From: Pseudomonas frederiksbergensis
GTDB lineage: Bacteria; Pseudomonadota; Gammaproteobacteria; Pseudomonadales; Pseudomonadaceae
Assembly (NCBI RefSeq): GCF_001952935.1
Contig: NZ_CP018319.1
Span: 3,492,001 to 3,556,000 of the forward strand
Length of the DNA: 64,000 nucleotides
Direction of reading: 5' to 3'
Made by a program: the position numbers and the translations under genes
Notes under the pieces: model-generated
Told to the model about the DNA's origin: nothing
Database searches by the model: none
The model's input: only the letters and a program-made list of their open reading frames with translations
In this document: one piece after another, positions 56,689-64,000 of the stretch
Numbering within the stretch: the stretch's first letter is position 1
Layout of the letters: each line of letters starts with the position of its first letter

Positions 56689-57459
56689 TCAGGGCTTCAG
56701 GATCGACAGTAAGCCCAGGGAGCAGTCATCTTCGGTTTTACTGGCAATGGACTGTTGCAGGTTGTCACCCAGCACTTCTCTCATTTTTTTTCTGGGCAGC
56801 GTTGCATTCAGTTCCAGCAGCTTTTCAATCTCCGGGGCGGGGACGCCGCTGACTTTGTCATAGAGGCTTTCTGCGCTGCCGTCGCTTATGATCGCGAAGC
56901 CAGTCGTGGCTTCGATTGGCCCACGGTACAACCTGAGTCGCGACGCCGCTTTATGGTCAGTCAGAAGCAGGGGGCTGTTGGCAAGCTCGCCATTTTCCGG
57001 ATGAGAAAGTGCCTGAAGTTGTCCGTCCGCATCAACGCTTGCGATGACGCCATCGCCCAAGTGGCCTGCCAGGTAGCGGCCTCTTGAGTAAGCGACGAAT
57101 GACAAGTTGCAGGCCAGGTCATTGATCTCGCCGCCGAGCTTTGCAGATTTACGCCTGAACGCATCGAGGCAGCGATTAACCAGGCGCTGGGTTGCCTTCG
57201 CGTTGTGTTTGTCCATGTTTTGCCAGAGGCTTTCAAAGTTTTTGCAGACAAAGGCCAGGGTCGCCGTGACCGCTACCTGGGCGCCGATTGCAGAGCTGGC
57301 TCGGGAGCCGGCCCCATTGGCCAATGAAATGCAGGTCACCTCGTTGGACTCTCTGGCCGCGACATAGTCCTGGCAAGGGGTTTGAGTCTTGAGGTGCGAG
57401 CGTCCTGGCACAAACGCGCAGGTCGTTTTACAGCTGAAGTCTATCGGGATCTCAGGCAT
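56689..57459 (-). CDS. PP2C-like protein phosphatase 2C-family protein
   Basis: A 256-residue protein of the PP2C_2 type. After GRSHLKTQTPCQDYVAARES, corresponding to motif 1, come ISLANGAGSRASSAIGAQVA (D replaced by N in the usual DG), LAGHLGDGVIASVDADGQLQ, the FAIISDGSAESLYD motif near residue 190 and TEDDCSLGLLSI at the end. Most acidic metal ligands are present except the first DG. It probably removes phosphate from Ser or Thr. No kinase or VWA partner is next to it. The ATG at 57459 follows the leader ORF stop by three bases. Confidence 0.8.
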   Translation of the reverse strand: MPEIPIDFSCKTTCAFVPGRSHLKTQTPCQDYVAARESNEVTCISLANGAGSRASSAIGAQVAVTATLAFVCKNFESLWQNMDKHNAKATQRLVNRCLDAFRRKSAKLGGEINDLACNLSFVAYSRGRYLAGHLGDGVIASVDADGQLQALSHPENGELANSPLLLTDHKAASRLRLYRGPIEATTGFAIISDGSAESLYDKVSGVPAPEIEKLLELNATLPRKKMREVLGDNLQQSIASKTEDDCSLGLLSILKP

Positions 57460-57462
57460 GGT

Positions 57463-57525
57463 TCAGACCTGTGCCCAGGCTTCGATACCTTTAATGTCCT
57501 GATGAAGGAGATAGTCTTCTTGCAT
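57463..57525 (-). CDS. 20-codon leader ORF before the phosphatase gene
   Basis: ATG at 57525 reads MQEDYLLHQDIKGIEAWAQV and stops at TGA (57465-57463), three bases before the phosphatase ATG. Its ribosome site AAAAGGA lies seven bases upstream and is better than anything before the phosphatase start, which it probably serves by coupled translation. It could be a true leader peptide or the stub of a lost partner gene. Confidence 0.5.
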   Translation of the reverse strand: MQEDYLLHQDIKGIEAWAQV

Positions 57526-57692
57526 GGGATTATCCTTTTTGGGCTGAGCGTTAGAAAAAACGCTTCAAGAGTCGTTTGAACCAGGCATTGGCTTCCTGCC
57601 GTCTTGTTTCAAAACTGGCGCGGCGCGAGGATAACCTATCAATTTTGCGGATCACAACCGCAGTACCCAGCCCTGGCACCAGGATTTAACCC

Positions 57693-58337
57693 ATGCAAAC
57701 CCCCAATACTGCCCTCATCCGAGAGACCTTCCCCGTCGGCCCTTTGCAGTGCAACTGCACGATCATCGGCGATCCGATCACCAAAAAGGCCATCGTGGTC
57801 GATCCGGGCGGTAACCACGAACTGATCCTCGCGCGGCTCGACGCATTGGGCCTGAAGGTGGTCAGCATCATTCACACCCATGCTCACCTCGACCACTTTC
57901 TGGCTTCCGGTCAGTTGAAGGAAAAAACCGGTGCTACCCTGCACCTGCATAAAGAAGATCAATTTCTGTGGGACAACCTGGAGATGCAATGCCAGATGTT
58001 CGGTGTGCCCTACACCCCGGTTCCGCCGCCGGATCGCTGGTTGGCCGATGATGAAGAACTGGCCTGCGGCTGTGGCGTGGCGTTGCACACGCCGGGTCAT
58101 ACGCCGGGCTCCATGAGCTTTTGGTTTTCAGAAGCTAAGCTGCTGATTGCCGGTGACACGTTGTTTCGTCGCGGGGTAGGGCGCACGGATTTGTGGGGTG
58201 GCGATCAGGCGACCATCGTGCGGTCGATCAAGCAGCGGCTGTACACCCTCGATGAAGAGGCGACGGTGGTGACCGGGCATGGTCCGGACACACGTCTTGG
58301 CGATGAAATGCGCGAGAACCCTTTTGTACGGGCTTAA
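57693..58337 (+). CDS. MBL-fold metallohydrolase (glyoxalase II-like)
   Basis: A 214-residue metallo-beta-lactamase-fold enzyme. The zinc motif HTHAHLDHFLASGQ (HxHxDH) is near residue 56; other ligands are in HTPGHTPGSMSFW (near residue 132), LIAGDTLFRRGVGRTDL (Asp) and VVTGHGPDT (last His). It is shorter than GloB and matches the YcbL-type subgroup whose members have weak glyoxalase II activity. The ATG at 57693 is the only in-frame start before the domain. Confidence 0.92.
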   Translation: MQTPNTALIRETFPVGPLQCNCTIIGDPITKKAIVVDPGGNHELILARLDALGLKVVSIIHTHAHLDHFLASGQLKEKTGATLHLHKEDQFLWDNLEMQCQMFGVPYTPVPPPDRWLADDEELACGCGVALHTPGHTPGSMSFWFSEAKLLIAGDTLFRRGVGRTDLWGGDQATIVRSIKQRLYTLDEEATVVTGHGPDTRLGDEMRENPFVRA

Positions 58338-58440
58338 TTGTTACAGACGGAATTTTTGTCCGCTGAAACGATCCAACGCCCGCAAAGGTTTAATGCCTTG
58401 TCCGTTGCACCACAGAATGCAAAAAAAGTAGGAGCTCTAC

Positions 58441-59172
58441 ATGTTCACCAAGCAGCGTTTGATTATTGTCGCTACGGCTGTGGCCTTGCTGTCTGGCTGC
58501 GCCTCGCCTAACCCTTACGACAACCAGGGCCAGGCCGACGGTGGTTCCACGGGCATGAGCAAAACCGCTAAATACGGTGGCCTCGGCGCTCTGGCCGGTG
58601 CTTTGGCCGGGGCCGCGATCAGTCACGATAACCGTGGCAAGGGCGCGCTGATTGGCGCCGCGGTGGTCGGTGCTTCCGCCGCCGGTTACGGGTATTACGC
58701 CGACCAGCAAGAGAAAAAGCTGCGGGCCAGCATGGCCAACACCGGGGTGGAAGTGCAGCGCCAGGGTGATCAGATCAAACTGATCATGCCGGGCAACATC
58801 ACCTTCGCCACCGATTCGGCGAACATCGCCTCGGGTTTCTATCAGCCGTTGAACAACCTGGCGGGCTCGCTCAAGGAGTTCAGCCAGAACCAGATCGAGA
58901 TCGTCGGCTACACCGACAGCACCGGCAGCCGGCAGCACAACATGGACCTGTCCCAGCGTCGGGCCCAGAGCGTGGCGACTTACCTGACGTCTCAGGGCGT
59001 GAGCGGTGCCAACCTGTCGGCTCGCGGTGCCGGGCCGGATAACCCGATTGCCAGCAACGGTGATGCCAATGGCCGGGCACAGAACCGCCGGGTCGAGGTC
59101 AACCTGAAGGCGATTCCGGGTCAGCAGTATGGTGGTCAGCAACAGCAAGGTACGGTTCAGCAGTATCCATAA
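58441..59172 (+). CDS. OmpA-family lipoprotein (YiaD-like)
   Basis: A 243-residue outer-membrane lipoprotein: signal peptide and lipobox ALLSGC (Cys 20). A glycine-rich pair of hydrophobic segments (GGLGALAGALAGAAISHDNR and GALIGAAVVGASAAGYGYYA) precedes the C-terminal OmpA domain, with TFATDSANIASGFYQPLNNL, IEIVGYTDSTGSRQHNMDLS and QRRAQSVATYLTSQGV (peptidoglycan-binding Asp and Arg residues). A Gln-rich tail ends the protein. It probably tethers the outer membrane to the wall. A terminator and REP pair follow. Confidence 0.92.
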   Translation: MFTKQRLIIVATAVALLSGCASPNPYDNQGQADGGSTGMSKTAKYGGLGALAGALAGAAISHDNRGKGALIGAAVVGASAAGYGYYADQQEKKLRASMANTGVEVQRQGDQIKLIMPGNITFATDSANIASGFYQPLNNLAGSLKEFSQNQIEIVGYTDSTGSRQHNMDLSQRRAQSVATYLTSQGVSGANLSARGAGPDNPIASNGDANGRAQNRRVEVNLKAIPGQQYGGQQQQGTVQQYP

Positions 59173-59194
59173 GCGTCTAACTGAACCCCAGGCG

Positions 59195-59238
59195 TAAAAA
59201 AGCCCGCTCGATCCTCAACAGATCGGGCGGGCTTTTTT
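59195..59238 (+). terminator. Terminator after the OmpA-family gene
   Basis: AAAAGCCCGCTCGATC and GATCGGGCGGGCTTTT around a short loop, then a T run on the plus strand. Confidence 0.85.
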
Positions 59239-59251
59239 GTGCCGTCAGTCA

Positions 59252-59330
59252 GGGCCTCTTCGCGAGCAAGCCCGCTCCCACAGGGGAGTGCATTCCAAAT
59301 GTGGGAGCGGGCTTGCTCGCGAAGAGGCCC
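59252..59330. repeat. REP pair with 31-bp perfect arms
   Basis: GGGCCTCTTCGCGAGCAAGC onward (59252-59282) is an exact reverse complement of 59300-59330, separated by a 17-base loop. The flanking GGGCCTCTT/AAGAGGCCC outside the REP core is part of the match. Confidence 0.9.
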
Positions 59331-59357
59331 GAACTGGCAACTAAACCATCAGCAACA

Positions 59358-59396
59358 AAAAAGCCCTCGGACAATCACTTGTCCGAGGGCTTTTTC
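59358..59396. terminator. Terminator of the YhcB-like gene
   Basis: GCCCTCGGACA and TGTCCGAGGGC around ATCACT, with A run on one side and T run on the other; it can stop transcription from both directions. Confidence 0.8.
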
Positions 59397-59414
59397 ATGG
59401 TGCGCGAAACCTGA

Positions 59415-59849
59415 TTACTTCTTCAGGCCGTAATGCTCATCGAGCATGCCCGGCGCGTTCGGGGCTTTGGGGGCGTAGTCGCGAGGCGGCTCCTGATTGC
59501 GCGGCGGCGTCAGGCGTTCCCGTGGGGCGGCTGCCGCATCAGCGTGCAGCGAGGCCAGCAGGCGTTGGCGGGTTTGCTCGTCCAGGGCCAGGCGGTTGGC
59601 GCCCTCGGCGAGGTGATCCTGCACTTCCTGATAGCTCTGAGTCAGCTTCTTGACCAGTGTTGCAGTGCTGTTGAAGTGGGTAACCACCTCGTTCTGATAA
59701 CTGTCGAAACGTTCCTGAATGTCATCCAGCTGACGTTGCGTGCTGCTAGGCGCGGCATTCGGCACCAGGCGAGCGATCAGGAAACCAATGGCGACACCCA
59801 CAACCAGGGCAAGAGTCGGTAACAACCAAACTAAGAGCGAGTGTTCCAC
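59415..59849 (-). CDS. YhcB/ZapG-like DUF1043 protein
   Basis: A 144-residue inner-membrane protein: one N-terminal helix (LLVWLLPTLALVVGVAIGFL) and a cytosolic coiled coil (QRQLDDIQERFDSYQNEVVT, STATLVKKLTQSYQEVQDHL) typical of the DUF1043 family, with a Pro-rich tail. E. coli YhcB works in envelope growth and division. The start is GTG 59849. Confidence 0.85.
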   Translation of the reverse strand: MEHSLLVWLLPTLALVVGVAIGFLIARLVPNAAPSSTQRQLDDIQERFDSYQNEVVTHFNSTATLVKKLTQSYQEVQDHLAEGANRLALDEQTRQRLLASLHADAAAAPRERLTPPRNQEPPRDYAPKAPNAPGMLDEHYGLKK

Positions 59850-59987
59850 GAGTCCTTCCTCTATAAACGGCTTTGCTTTACGTTAACGGCTCGAACCTGC
59901 GCTGTATACCGCGATTCACTCGCAATAGATTGGCACAGACAATTTGCTAGACGAGTCGACCCGATTCGAGGTCACGGAGTTCCTTCC

Positions 59988-60623
59988 TTGCTTATGCGCG
60001 AAACCCCTGTAGTGATTGATGGCCCGGTGGGTCAACTGGAAGCACTTTACCTGGAAAACGAGCAGCCCCGCGGCGTGGCGCTGATTTGCCATCCAAACCC
60101 GGTGCAGGGCGGCACCATGCTCAACAAAGTCGTCTCGACCTTGCAGCGCACCGCTCGCGATGCTGGTTTGATTACTTTGCGGTTCAACTACCGTGGCGTC
60201 GGTGCCAGCGAAGGCACCCACGACATGGGCACCGGCGAAGTCGACGACGCCCAGGCCGTTGCCGAATGGTTGCGGGCCAAACACCCCGAGTTGCCGCTGA
60301 CGCTGTTCGGCTTCTCCTTCGGCGGTTTTGTTGCAGCCAGTCTCGGCGGACGTCTGGAAGCCAAGGGTGAGCCGCTCAAGCACCTGTTCATGGTTGCGCC
60401 TGCGGTGATGCGCCTGGGCGATCAGGATCAACTGCCGCAGCAAGGCGAACTGACGCTGATCCAGCCGGAAACCGACGAAGTCATCGATCCGCAGCTCGTT
60501 TACGACTGGTCCTCGAAACTCGAGCGCCCCCATGAGCTGCTGAAAGTGGCAGAATGCGGACACTTTTTTCATGGCAAGCTGACCGATCTCAAGGATCTGA
60601 TCCTGCCGCGTCTTTCGAATTGA
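59988..60623 (+). CDS. Alpha/beta-hydrolase fold protein
   Basis: A 211-residue hydrolase of the kind often annotated as alpha/beta superfamily esterase. The oxyanion-side segment is ALICHPNPVQGGTMLNKVVS, FNYRGVGASEGTHDMGTGEV follows, the nucleophile Ser lies in LFGFSFGGFVAASLGG near residue 107, and His in VAECGHFFHGKL near the C-terminus. I place the start at TTG 59988 because GGAG (59976-59979) is eight bases before it; ATG 59994 is the alternative. The substrate is unknown. Confidence 0.82.
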   Translation: MLMRETPVVIDGPVGQLEALYLENEQPRGVALICHPNPVQGGTMLNKVVSTLQRTARDAGLITLRFNYRGVGASEGTHDMGTGEVDDAQAVAEWLRAKHPELPLTLFGFSFGGFVAASLGGRLEAKGEPLKHLFMVAPAVMRLGDQDQLPQQGELTLIQPETDEVIDPQLVYDWSSKLERPHELLKVAECGHFFHGKLTDLKDLILPRLSN

Positions 60624-60647
60624 TTGCAGTCTGACAAGCGATTACCC

Positions 60648-62003
60648 ATGACGACTCGTACCCGTATCCTCACCGGCATCACCACCACCGGCACGCCGCA
60701 CCTGGGCAACTACGCCGGCGCGATCCGCCCGGCGATCATCGCCAGCCGTGACAGCAATGCCGATTCGTTCTACTTCCTGGCCGACTACCACGCCCTGATC
60801 AAATGCGATGACCCGCTGCGCATCCAGCGCTCGCGTCTGGAAATCGCCGCGACCTGGCTGGCCGGTGGCCTGGATGTGGAGCGCGTAACCTTCTATCGCC
60901 AGTCCGACATCCCGGAAATCCCCGAGCTGACCTGGCTGCTGACCTGCGTTGCCGCCAAGGGCCTGCTCAACCGCGCCCACGCCTACAAGGCATCGGTGGA
61001 CAAGAATGTCGAAACCGGCGAAGACCCGGACGCCGGCATCACCATGGGTCTGTACAGCTACCCGGTGCTGATGGCCGCGGACATTCTGATGTTCAACGCT
61101 CATAAGGTGCCGGTCGGTCGTGACCAGATCCAGCACGTGGAAATGGCCCGTGACATCGGCCAGCGCTTCAACCACCTGTTCGGCCAGGGCAAAGAATTCT
61201 TCACCATGCCCGAGGCGTTGATCGAAGAAAGCGTCGCCACGCTGCCAGGCCTCGACGGTCGCAAGATGTCCAAGAGCTACGACAACACCATTCCGTTGTT
61301 CAGCAGCGCCAAGGAAATGAAGGACGCGATTTCGCGGATCGTCACCGACTCCCGCGCGCCGGGCGAGGCGAAAGATCCGGATAACTCGCACCTGTTCACC
61401 TTGTTCCAGGCCTTCGCCACCCCGGCGCAGTCCGAGGAATTCCGCAGCGAATTGTTGCAGGGCCTGGGTTGGGGTGAGGCGAAGAATCGTCTGTTCCAGT
61501 TGCTCGACAGCGAATTGGGCGAATCCCGCGAGCGTTATCACCAGTTGATCGAACGTCCGGCGGACCTGGAAGACATGCTGCAGCTCGGCGCCAAAAAGGC
61601 TCGTTCGGTGGCGACACCGTTCCTTCACGAACTGCGTGAAGCGGTTGGCCTGCGTTCTTTCGTCGCTCAGACCCAGGTCGCGGCGACGACCAAGAAGAAA
61701 GCTGCGAAAGCCGCGCGTTTCGTCAGTTTCCGTGAAGACGATGGCAGTTTCCGCTTCCGTCTGCTGGCGGCCGACGGCGAACAACTGCTGCTGTCGCGCA
61801 ACTTCGCCGACGGTAAAACCGCAGGGCAAGTGACCAAGCAACTGCAATCGGGCCAGCCATTGGACGTGCGCAGCGAAGACCTGAGCTTCAGCGTCTGGCT
61901 CGAATGCGAGTGCGTTGCCGACAGCCCGGCCTTTGCTGACAGCGCCGCCCGCGATGCTGCCATCGAGACCCTGCGAGTGGCTCTGACGCCGGTTCAGGAA
62001 TAA
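60648..62003 (+). CDS. trpS: Tryptophan-tRNA ligase
   Basis: A 451-residue class I synthetase that charges tRNATrp. The HIGH-type motif is in GTPHLGNYAGAIRPAIIASR near residue 15 and the KMSKS loop is LDGRKMSKSYDNTIPLFSSA near residue 205. An additional C-terminal region of about 100 residues (KKKAAKAARFVSFREDDGSF, LLLSRNFADGKTAGQVTKQL) is longer than in E. coli TrpS and is a Pseudomonas-type extension. The ATG at 60648 is used; an upstream in-frame start at 60624 overlaps the previous stop. Confidence 0.95.
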   Translation: MTTRTRILTGITTTGTPHLGNYAGAIRPAIIASRDSNADSFYFLADYHALIKCDDPLRIQRSRLEIAATWLAGGLDVERVTFYRQSDIPEIPELTWLLTCVAAKGLLNRAHAYKASVDKNVETGEDPDAGITMGLYSYPVLMAADILMFNAHKVPVGRDQIQHVEMARDIGQRFNHLFGQGKEFFTMPEALIEESVATLPGLDGRKMSKSYDNTIPLFSSAKEMKDAISRIVTDSRAPGEAKDPDNSHLFTLFQAFATPAQSEEFRSELLQGLGWGEAKNRLFQLLDSELGESRERYHQLIERPADLEDMLQLGAKKARSVATPFLHELREAVGLRSFVAQTQVAATTKKKAAKAARFVSFREDDGSFRFRLLAADGEQLLLSRNFADGKTAGQVTKQLQSGQPLDVRSEDLSFSVWLECECVADSPAFADSAARDAAIETLRVALTPVQE

Positions 62004-62043
62004 ATCAGCGGCTCGGCCCGACCAAGGGCTGATTGCCATTCCC

Positions 62044-62075
62044 ACGGGCCGTCGCTACAGTGACGGCCCGTTTTT
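62044..62075 (+). terminator. Terminator after trpS
   Basis: ACGGGCCGTC and GACGGCCCGT around GCTACAGT, followed by a T run, 40 bases after the trpS stop. Confidence 0.85.
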
Positions 62076-62094
62076 GTTGCCTTGCTAACGAATT

Positions 62095-63189
62095 ATGACG
62101 CCCCTAGAACGATATCAAGCTGATCTGAAACGCCCGGAATTCTTCCATGACGCCGCGCAGGAAACTGCGGTGCGCCATTTGCAGCGCCTGTACGACGATC
62201 TGGTCGCGGCCTCGCAGAGCAAGCCGGGCCTGTTCGGCAAACTGTTTGGCAAAAAAGACGCGGCACCGATCAAGGGCCTGTACTTTTGGGGCGGCGTCGG
62301 TCGCGGCAAGACCTATCTGGTCGACACCTTCTTCGAAGCGCTGCCGTTCAAGGAAAAGACCCGCACTCACTTCCACCGCTTCATGAAGCGCGTGCATGAA
62401 GAGATGAAGACCCTGGGTGGCGAGAAAAACCCGCTGACCATCATCGCCAAGCGTTTCTCTGACGAGTCGCGAGTGATTTGTTTCGATGAATTCTTCGTCT
62501 CCGACATCACCGACGCGATGATCCTTGGCACGCTGATGGAAGAGCTGTTCAAGAACGGGGTGACCCTGGTCGCGACGTCGAACATCGTGCCGGACGGCCT
62601 GTACAAGGACGGCCTGCAACGTGCGCGCTTCCTGCCAGCGATTGCGCTGATCAAGCAGCACACCGAGATCGTCAACGTCGACAGCGGCGTCGATTACCGT
62701 CTGCGTCACCTCGAGCAAGCGGAACTGTTCCACTTCCCGCTGGATGATGCGTCCCACGAAAGCCTGCGCAAGAGCTTCCGCGCCCTGACGCCGGAATGCA
62801 CGGCAGCCATCGAGAACGATGTGCTGATGATCGAGAACCGCGAAATCCGTGCTTTGCGCACGTGCGATGACGTGGCCTGGTTCGACTTCCGCGAACTCTG
62901 CGACGGCCCGCGCAGCCAGAACGATTACATCGAACTGGGCAAGATCTTCCACGCCGTGTTGCTCAGCGGTGTCGAGCAAATGAGCGTCACCACCGACGAC
63001 ATCGCCCGGCGCTTTATCAACATGGTCGACGAGTTCTACGACCGTAACGTGAAGCTGATCATTTCCGCTGAAGTCGAGCTCAAGGACCTCTACACCGGCG
63101 GTCGACTGAACTTCGAGTTCCAGCGCACCCTGAGTCGCCTGCTGGAAATGCAATCCCACGAGTTCCTGTCCCGGGCCCACAAGCCGTAG
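62095..63189 (+). CDS. zapE: Cell division ATPase ZapE (AFG1-like)
   Basis: A 364-residue AFG1-type P-loop ATPase that affects Z-ring stability during division. The Walker A loop is FWGGVGRGKTYLVDTFFEAL near residue 65, then RVICFDEFFVSDITDAM with Walker B near residue 125, and FTLVATSN-type NGVTLVATSNIVPDGLYKDG with the sensor Asn. The C-terminus (DDIARRFINMVDEFYDRNVK) is conserved. The ATG at 62095 is the first codon of the family. Confidence 0.94.
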   Translation: MTPLERYQADLKRPEFFHDAAQETAVRHLQRLYDDLVAASQSKPGLFGKLFGKKDAAPIKGLYFWGGVGRGKTYLVDTFFEALPFKEKTRTHFHRFMKRVHEEMKTLGGEKNPLTIIAKRFSDESRVICFDEFFVSDITDAMILGTLMEELFKNGVTLVATSNIVPDGLYKDGLQRARFLPAIALIKQHTEIVNVDSGVDYRLRHLEQAELFHFPLDDASHESLRKSFRALTPECTAAIENDVLMIENREIRALRTCDDVAWFDFRELCDGPRSQNDYIELGKIFHAVLLSGVEQMSVTTDDIARRFINMVDEFYDRNVKLIISAEVELKDLYTGGRLNFEFQRTLSRLLEMQSHEFLSRAHKP

Positions 63190-63203
63190 GATTTCGGAAA
63201 ATG

Positions 63204-63232
63204 AAAAAGGTCTGCATCTGCAGGCCTTTTTT
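63204..63232 (+). terminator. Terminator after zapE
   Basis: AAAGGTCTGCA and TGCAGGCCTTT form an imperfect stem with a T run behind it, 15 bases after the stop codon. It also lies before the convergent asparaginase gene. Confidence 0.75.
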
Positions 63233-63273
63233 GTAGATGTGCTGATCCCCACTCGCTGCTACAGGTAGTTGTA

Positions 63274-64000
63274 TCAGTCTTCCAGGAGGAAGCTGGCCAG
63301 TTCATCTTGCCGCTGGCAGCCGATCAGCAACCACAGCAAGACCCGGGCTTTACGCGGGCAAAGAAATCCAGCCATCGAAACACCTTTGCGGATCAAGTCC
63401 ATCTCGCCGCCAATAAAGCCGTAGGAAGAGTGTGCGGTGGACCCGGAACCGGTCCGGGTTGCAACGATCACCGGGATTTTCCTGGCGATCTTTTCGATAA
63501 CATCCGCCCAACTCTGCGAAACATGTCCGGCACCGAAACCGCCGATCACCAGTCCGTCATAACCCAGTTCAAGGATGTTCTCCAGTAACAGCGTGTCGGC
63601 AGAGAGCGACGTCTCCAGCATCGCAACCTTCTGCGTGGTCTGTTGCGGCAAAGGTAAAACCGTTCGCGGGGTTGGTGGGCGCAAATAGCGGGTGATGTTT
63701 TCCACAAGCATTCCGCAGGGACCAAAGGCTGGAGAGGAAAACGCCTGCAATGCCAGCGAATCGGTTTTACGCACGCGGCATGCCGCGTGAATCTGCCCGT
63801 TCATGACCACCTGAACGCCTCGCAGTCGACTGTTTTCAGCCAGTGCAACCCGGCAAGCATCCAGCAGATTCGCCGGACCATCAGCCCCTGCCTGCGCCGC
63901 CGAACGCATGGCGCCGGTCACGACCAGCGGTTCGTCGTGCTCCCACAAGTAATCAAAAAACGCGGCCGTTTCTTCAAGGGTGTCCGTGCCTTGGGTAATC
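63274..64000 (-). CDS. Asparaginase, C-terminal part (runs off the window)
   Basis: The last 241 residues of a type II-like asparaginase or glutaminase-asparaginase family protein; the front lies beyond 64000. The second catalytic motif is at the edge (ITQGTDTLEETAAFFDYLWE), followed by PLVVTGAMRSAAQAGADGPA, then NILELGYDGLVIGGFGAGHV and PVIVATRTGSGSTAHSSYGF. The catalytic Thr of the TGGT motif would be further upstream. It hydrolyses asparagine to aspartate and ammonia. The absence of the N-terminus prevents a call on whether it is exported. Confidence 0.88.
   Translation of the reverse strand, partial: ITQGTDTLEETAAFFDYLWEHDEPLVVTGAMRSAAQAGADGPANLLDACRVALAENSRLRGVQVVMNGQIHAACRVRKTDSLALQAFSSPAFGPCGMLVENITRYLRPPTPRTVLPLPQQTTQKVAMLETSLSADTLLLENILELGYDGLVIGGFGAGHVSQSWADVIEKIARKIPVIVATRTGSGSTAHSSYGFIGGEMDLIRKGVSMAGFLCPRKARVLLWLLIGCQRQDELASFLLED

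Overview
The window is chromosomal DNA of a Pseudomonas, most likely of the fluorescens group. The evidence is gene order (ychF-pth-rplY-prs-tRNAGln-ispE-lolB, then hemA-prfA-prmC-moeB-murI), Pseudomonas-type proteins (PA4642 family, malate:quinone oxidoreductase, a PagL-like deacylase) and many GTGGGAGCGGGCTTGCTCGCGAA-type REP palindromes between genes. No database search was possible; all names rest on reading the translated sequence.

Bases 1 to about 7970 are an accessory block. They hold a cytochrome c-type gene cut in two by a roughly 3.2 kb insertion. The insertion contains an IS66 element (tnpA-tnpB-tnpC), a GNAT acetyltransferase and the tail of another gene. Next come an unrecognised gene and a P4-type integrase beside the 3' end of ychF, with a 10-bp tandem repeat at the edge. 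From 7972 to 23 kb is core genome: translation (ychF, pth, rplY, tRNAGln, prfA, prmC), PRPP and isoprenoid supply (prs, ispE), outer-membrane lipoprotein handling (lolB), tetrapyrrole entry (hemA), a ThiF/MoeB-type enzyme and murI.

From 21 to 28.5 kb lies a group that looks like a light or photo-oxidative response unit: an SDR, photolyase, a MerR regulator resembling LitR/CarH, a DUF523/DUF1722 protein, an FAD oxidoreductase, a TIGR01777 epimerase and ferrochelatase. TGTACA palindromes sit on the promoters. From 28.6 to 40.9 kb are uracil and purine salvage (uraA, upp, hpt), a SulP transporter, a frameshifted periplasmic gene, mqo, several small conserved proteins, a glycerolipid-type acyltransferase and a YedK/SRAP protein.

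At 41.08-42.26 kb an IS110 element sits inside one arm of a REP pair. Its non-coding end encodes a readable bridge RNA whose two target guides match the REP site. Then follow an M48 lipoprotein peptidase, a GDT1/TMEM165 exporter behind a yybP-ykoY-type manganese riboswitch, rsmC, a 2-hydroxyacid dehydrogenase, a LysE exporter and a family 2 glycosyltransferase. From 48.2 to 56.6 kb is a fatty-acid unit: acyl-CoA synthetase, DUF1302, DUF1329 and a MalT-type LuxR regulator. The window ends with a PP2C-like phosphatase behind a 20-codon leader ORF, a metallo-beta-lactamase-fold hydrolase, an OmpA-type lipoprotein, a YhcB-like protein, an alpha/beta hydrolase, trpS, zapE and an asparaginase cut by the window edge.
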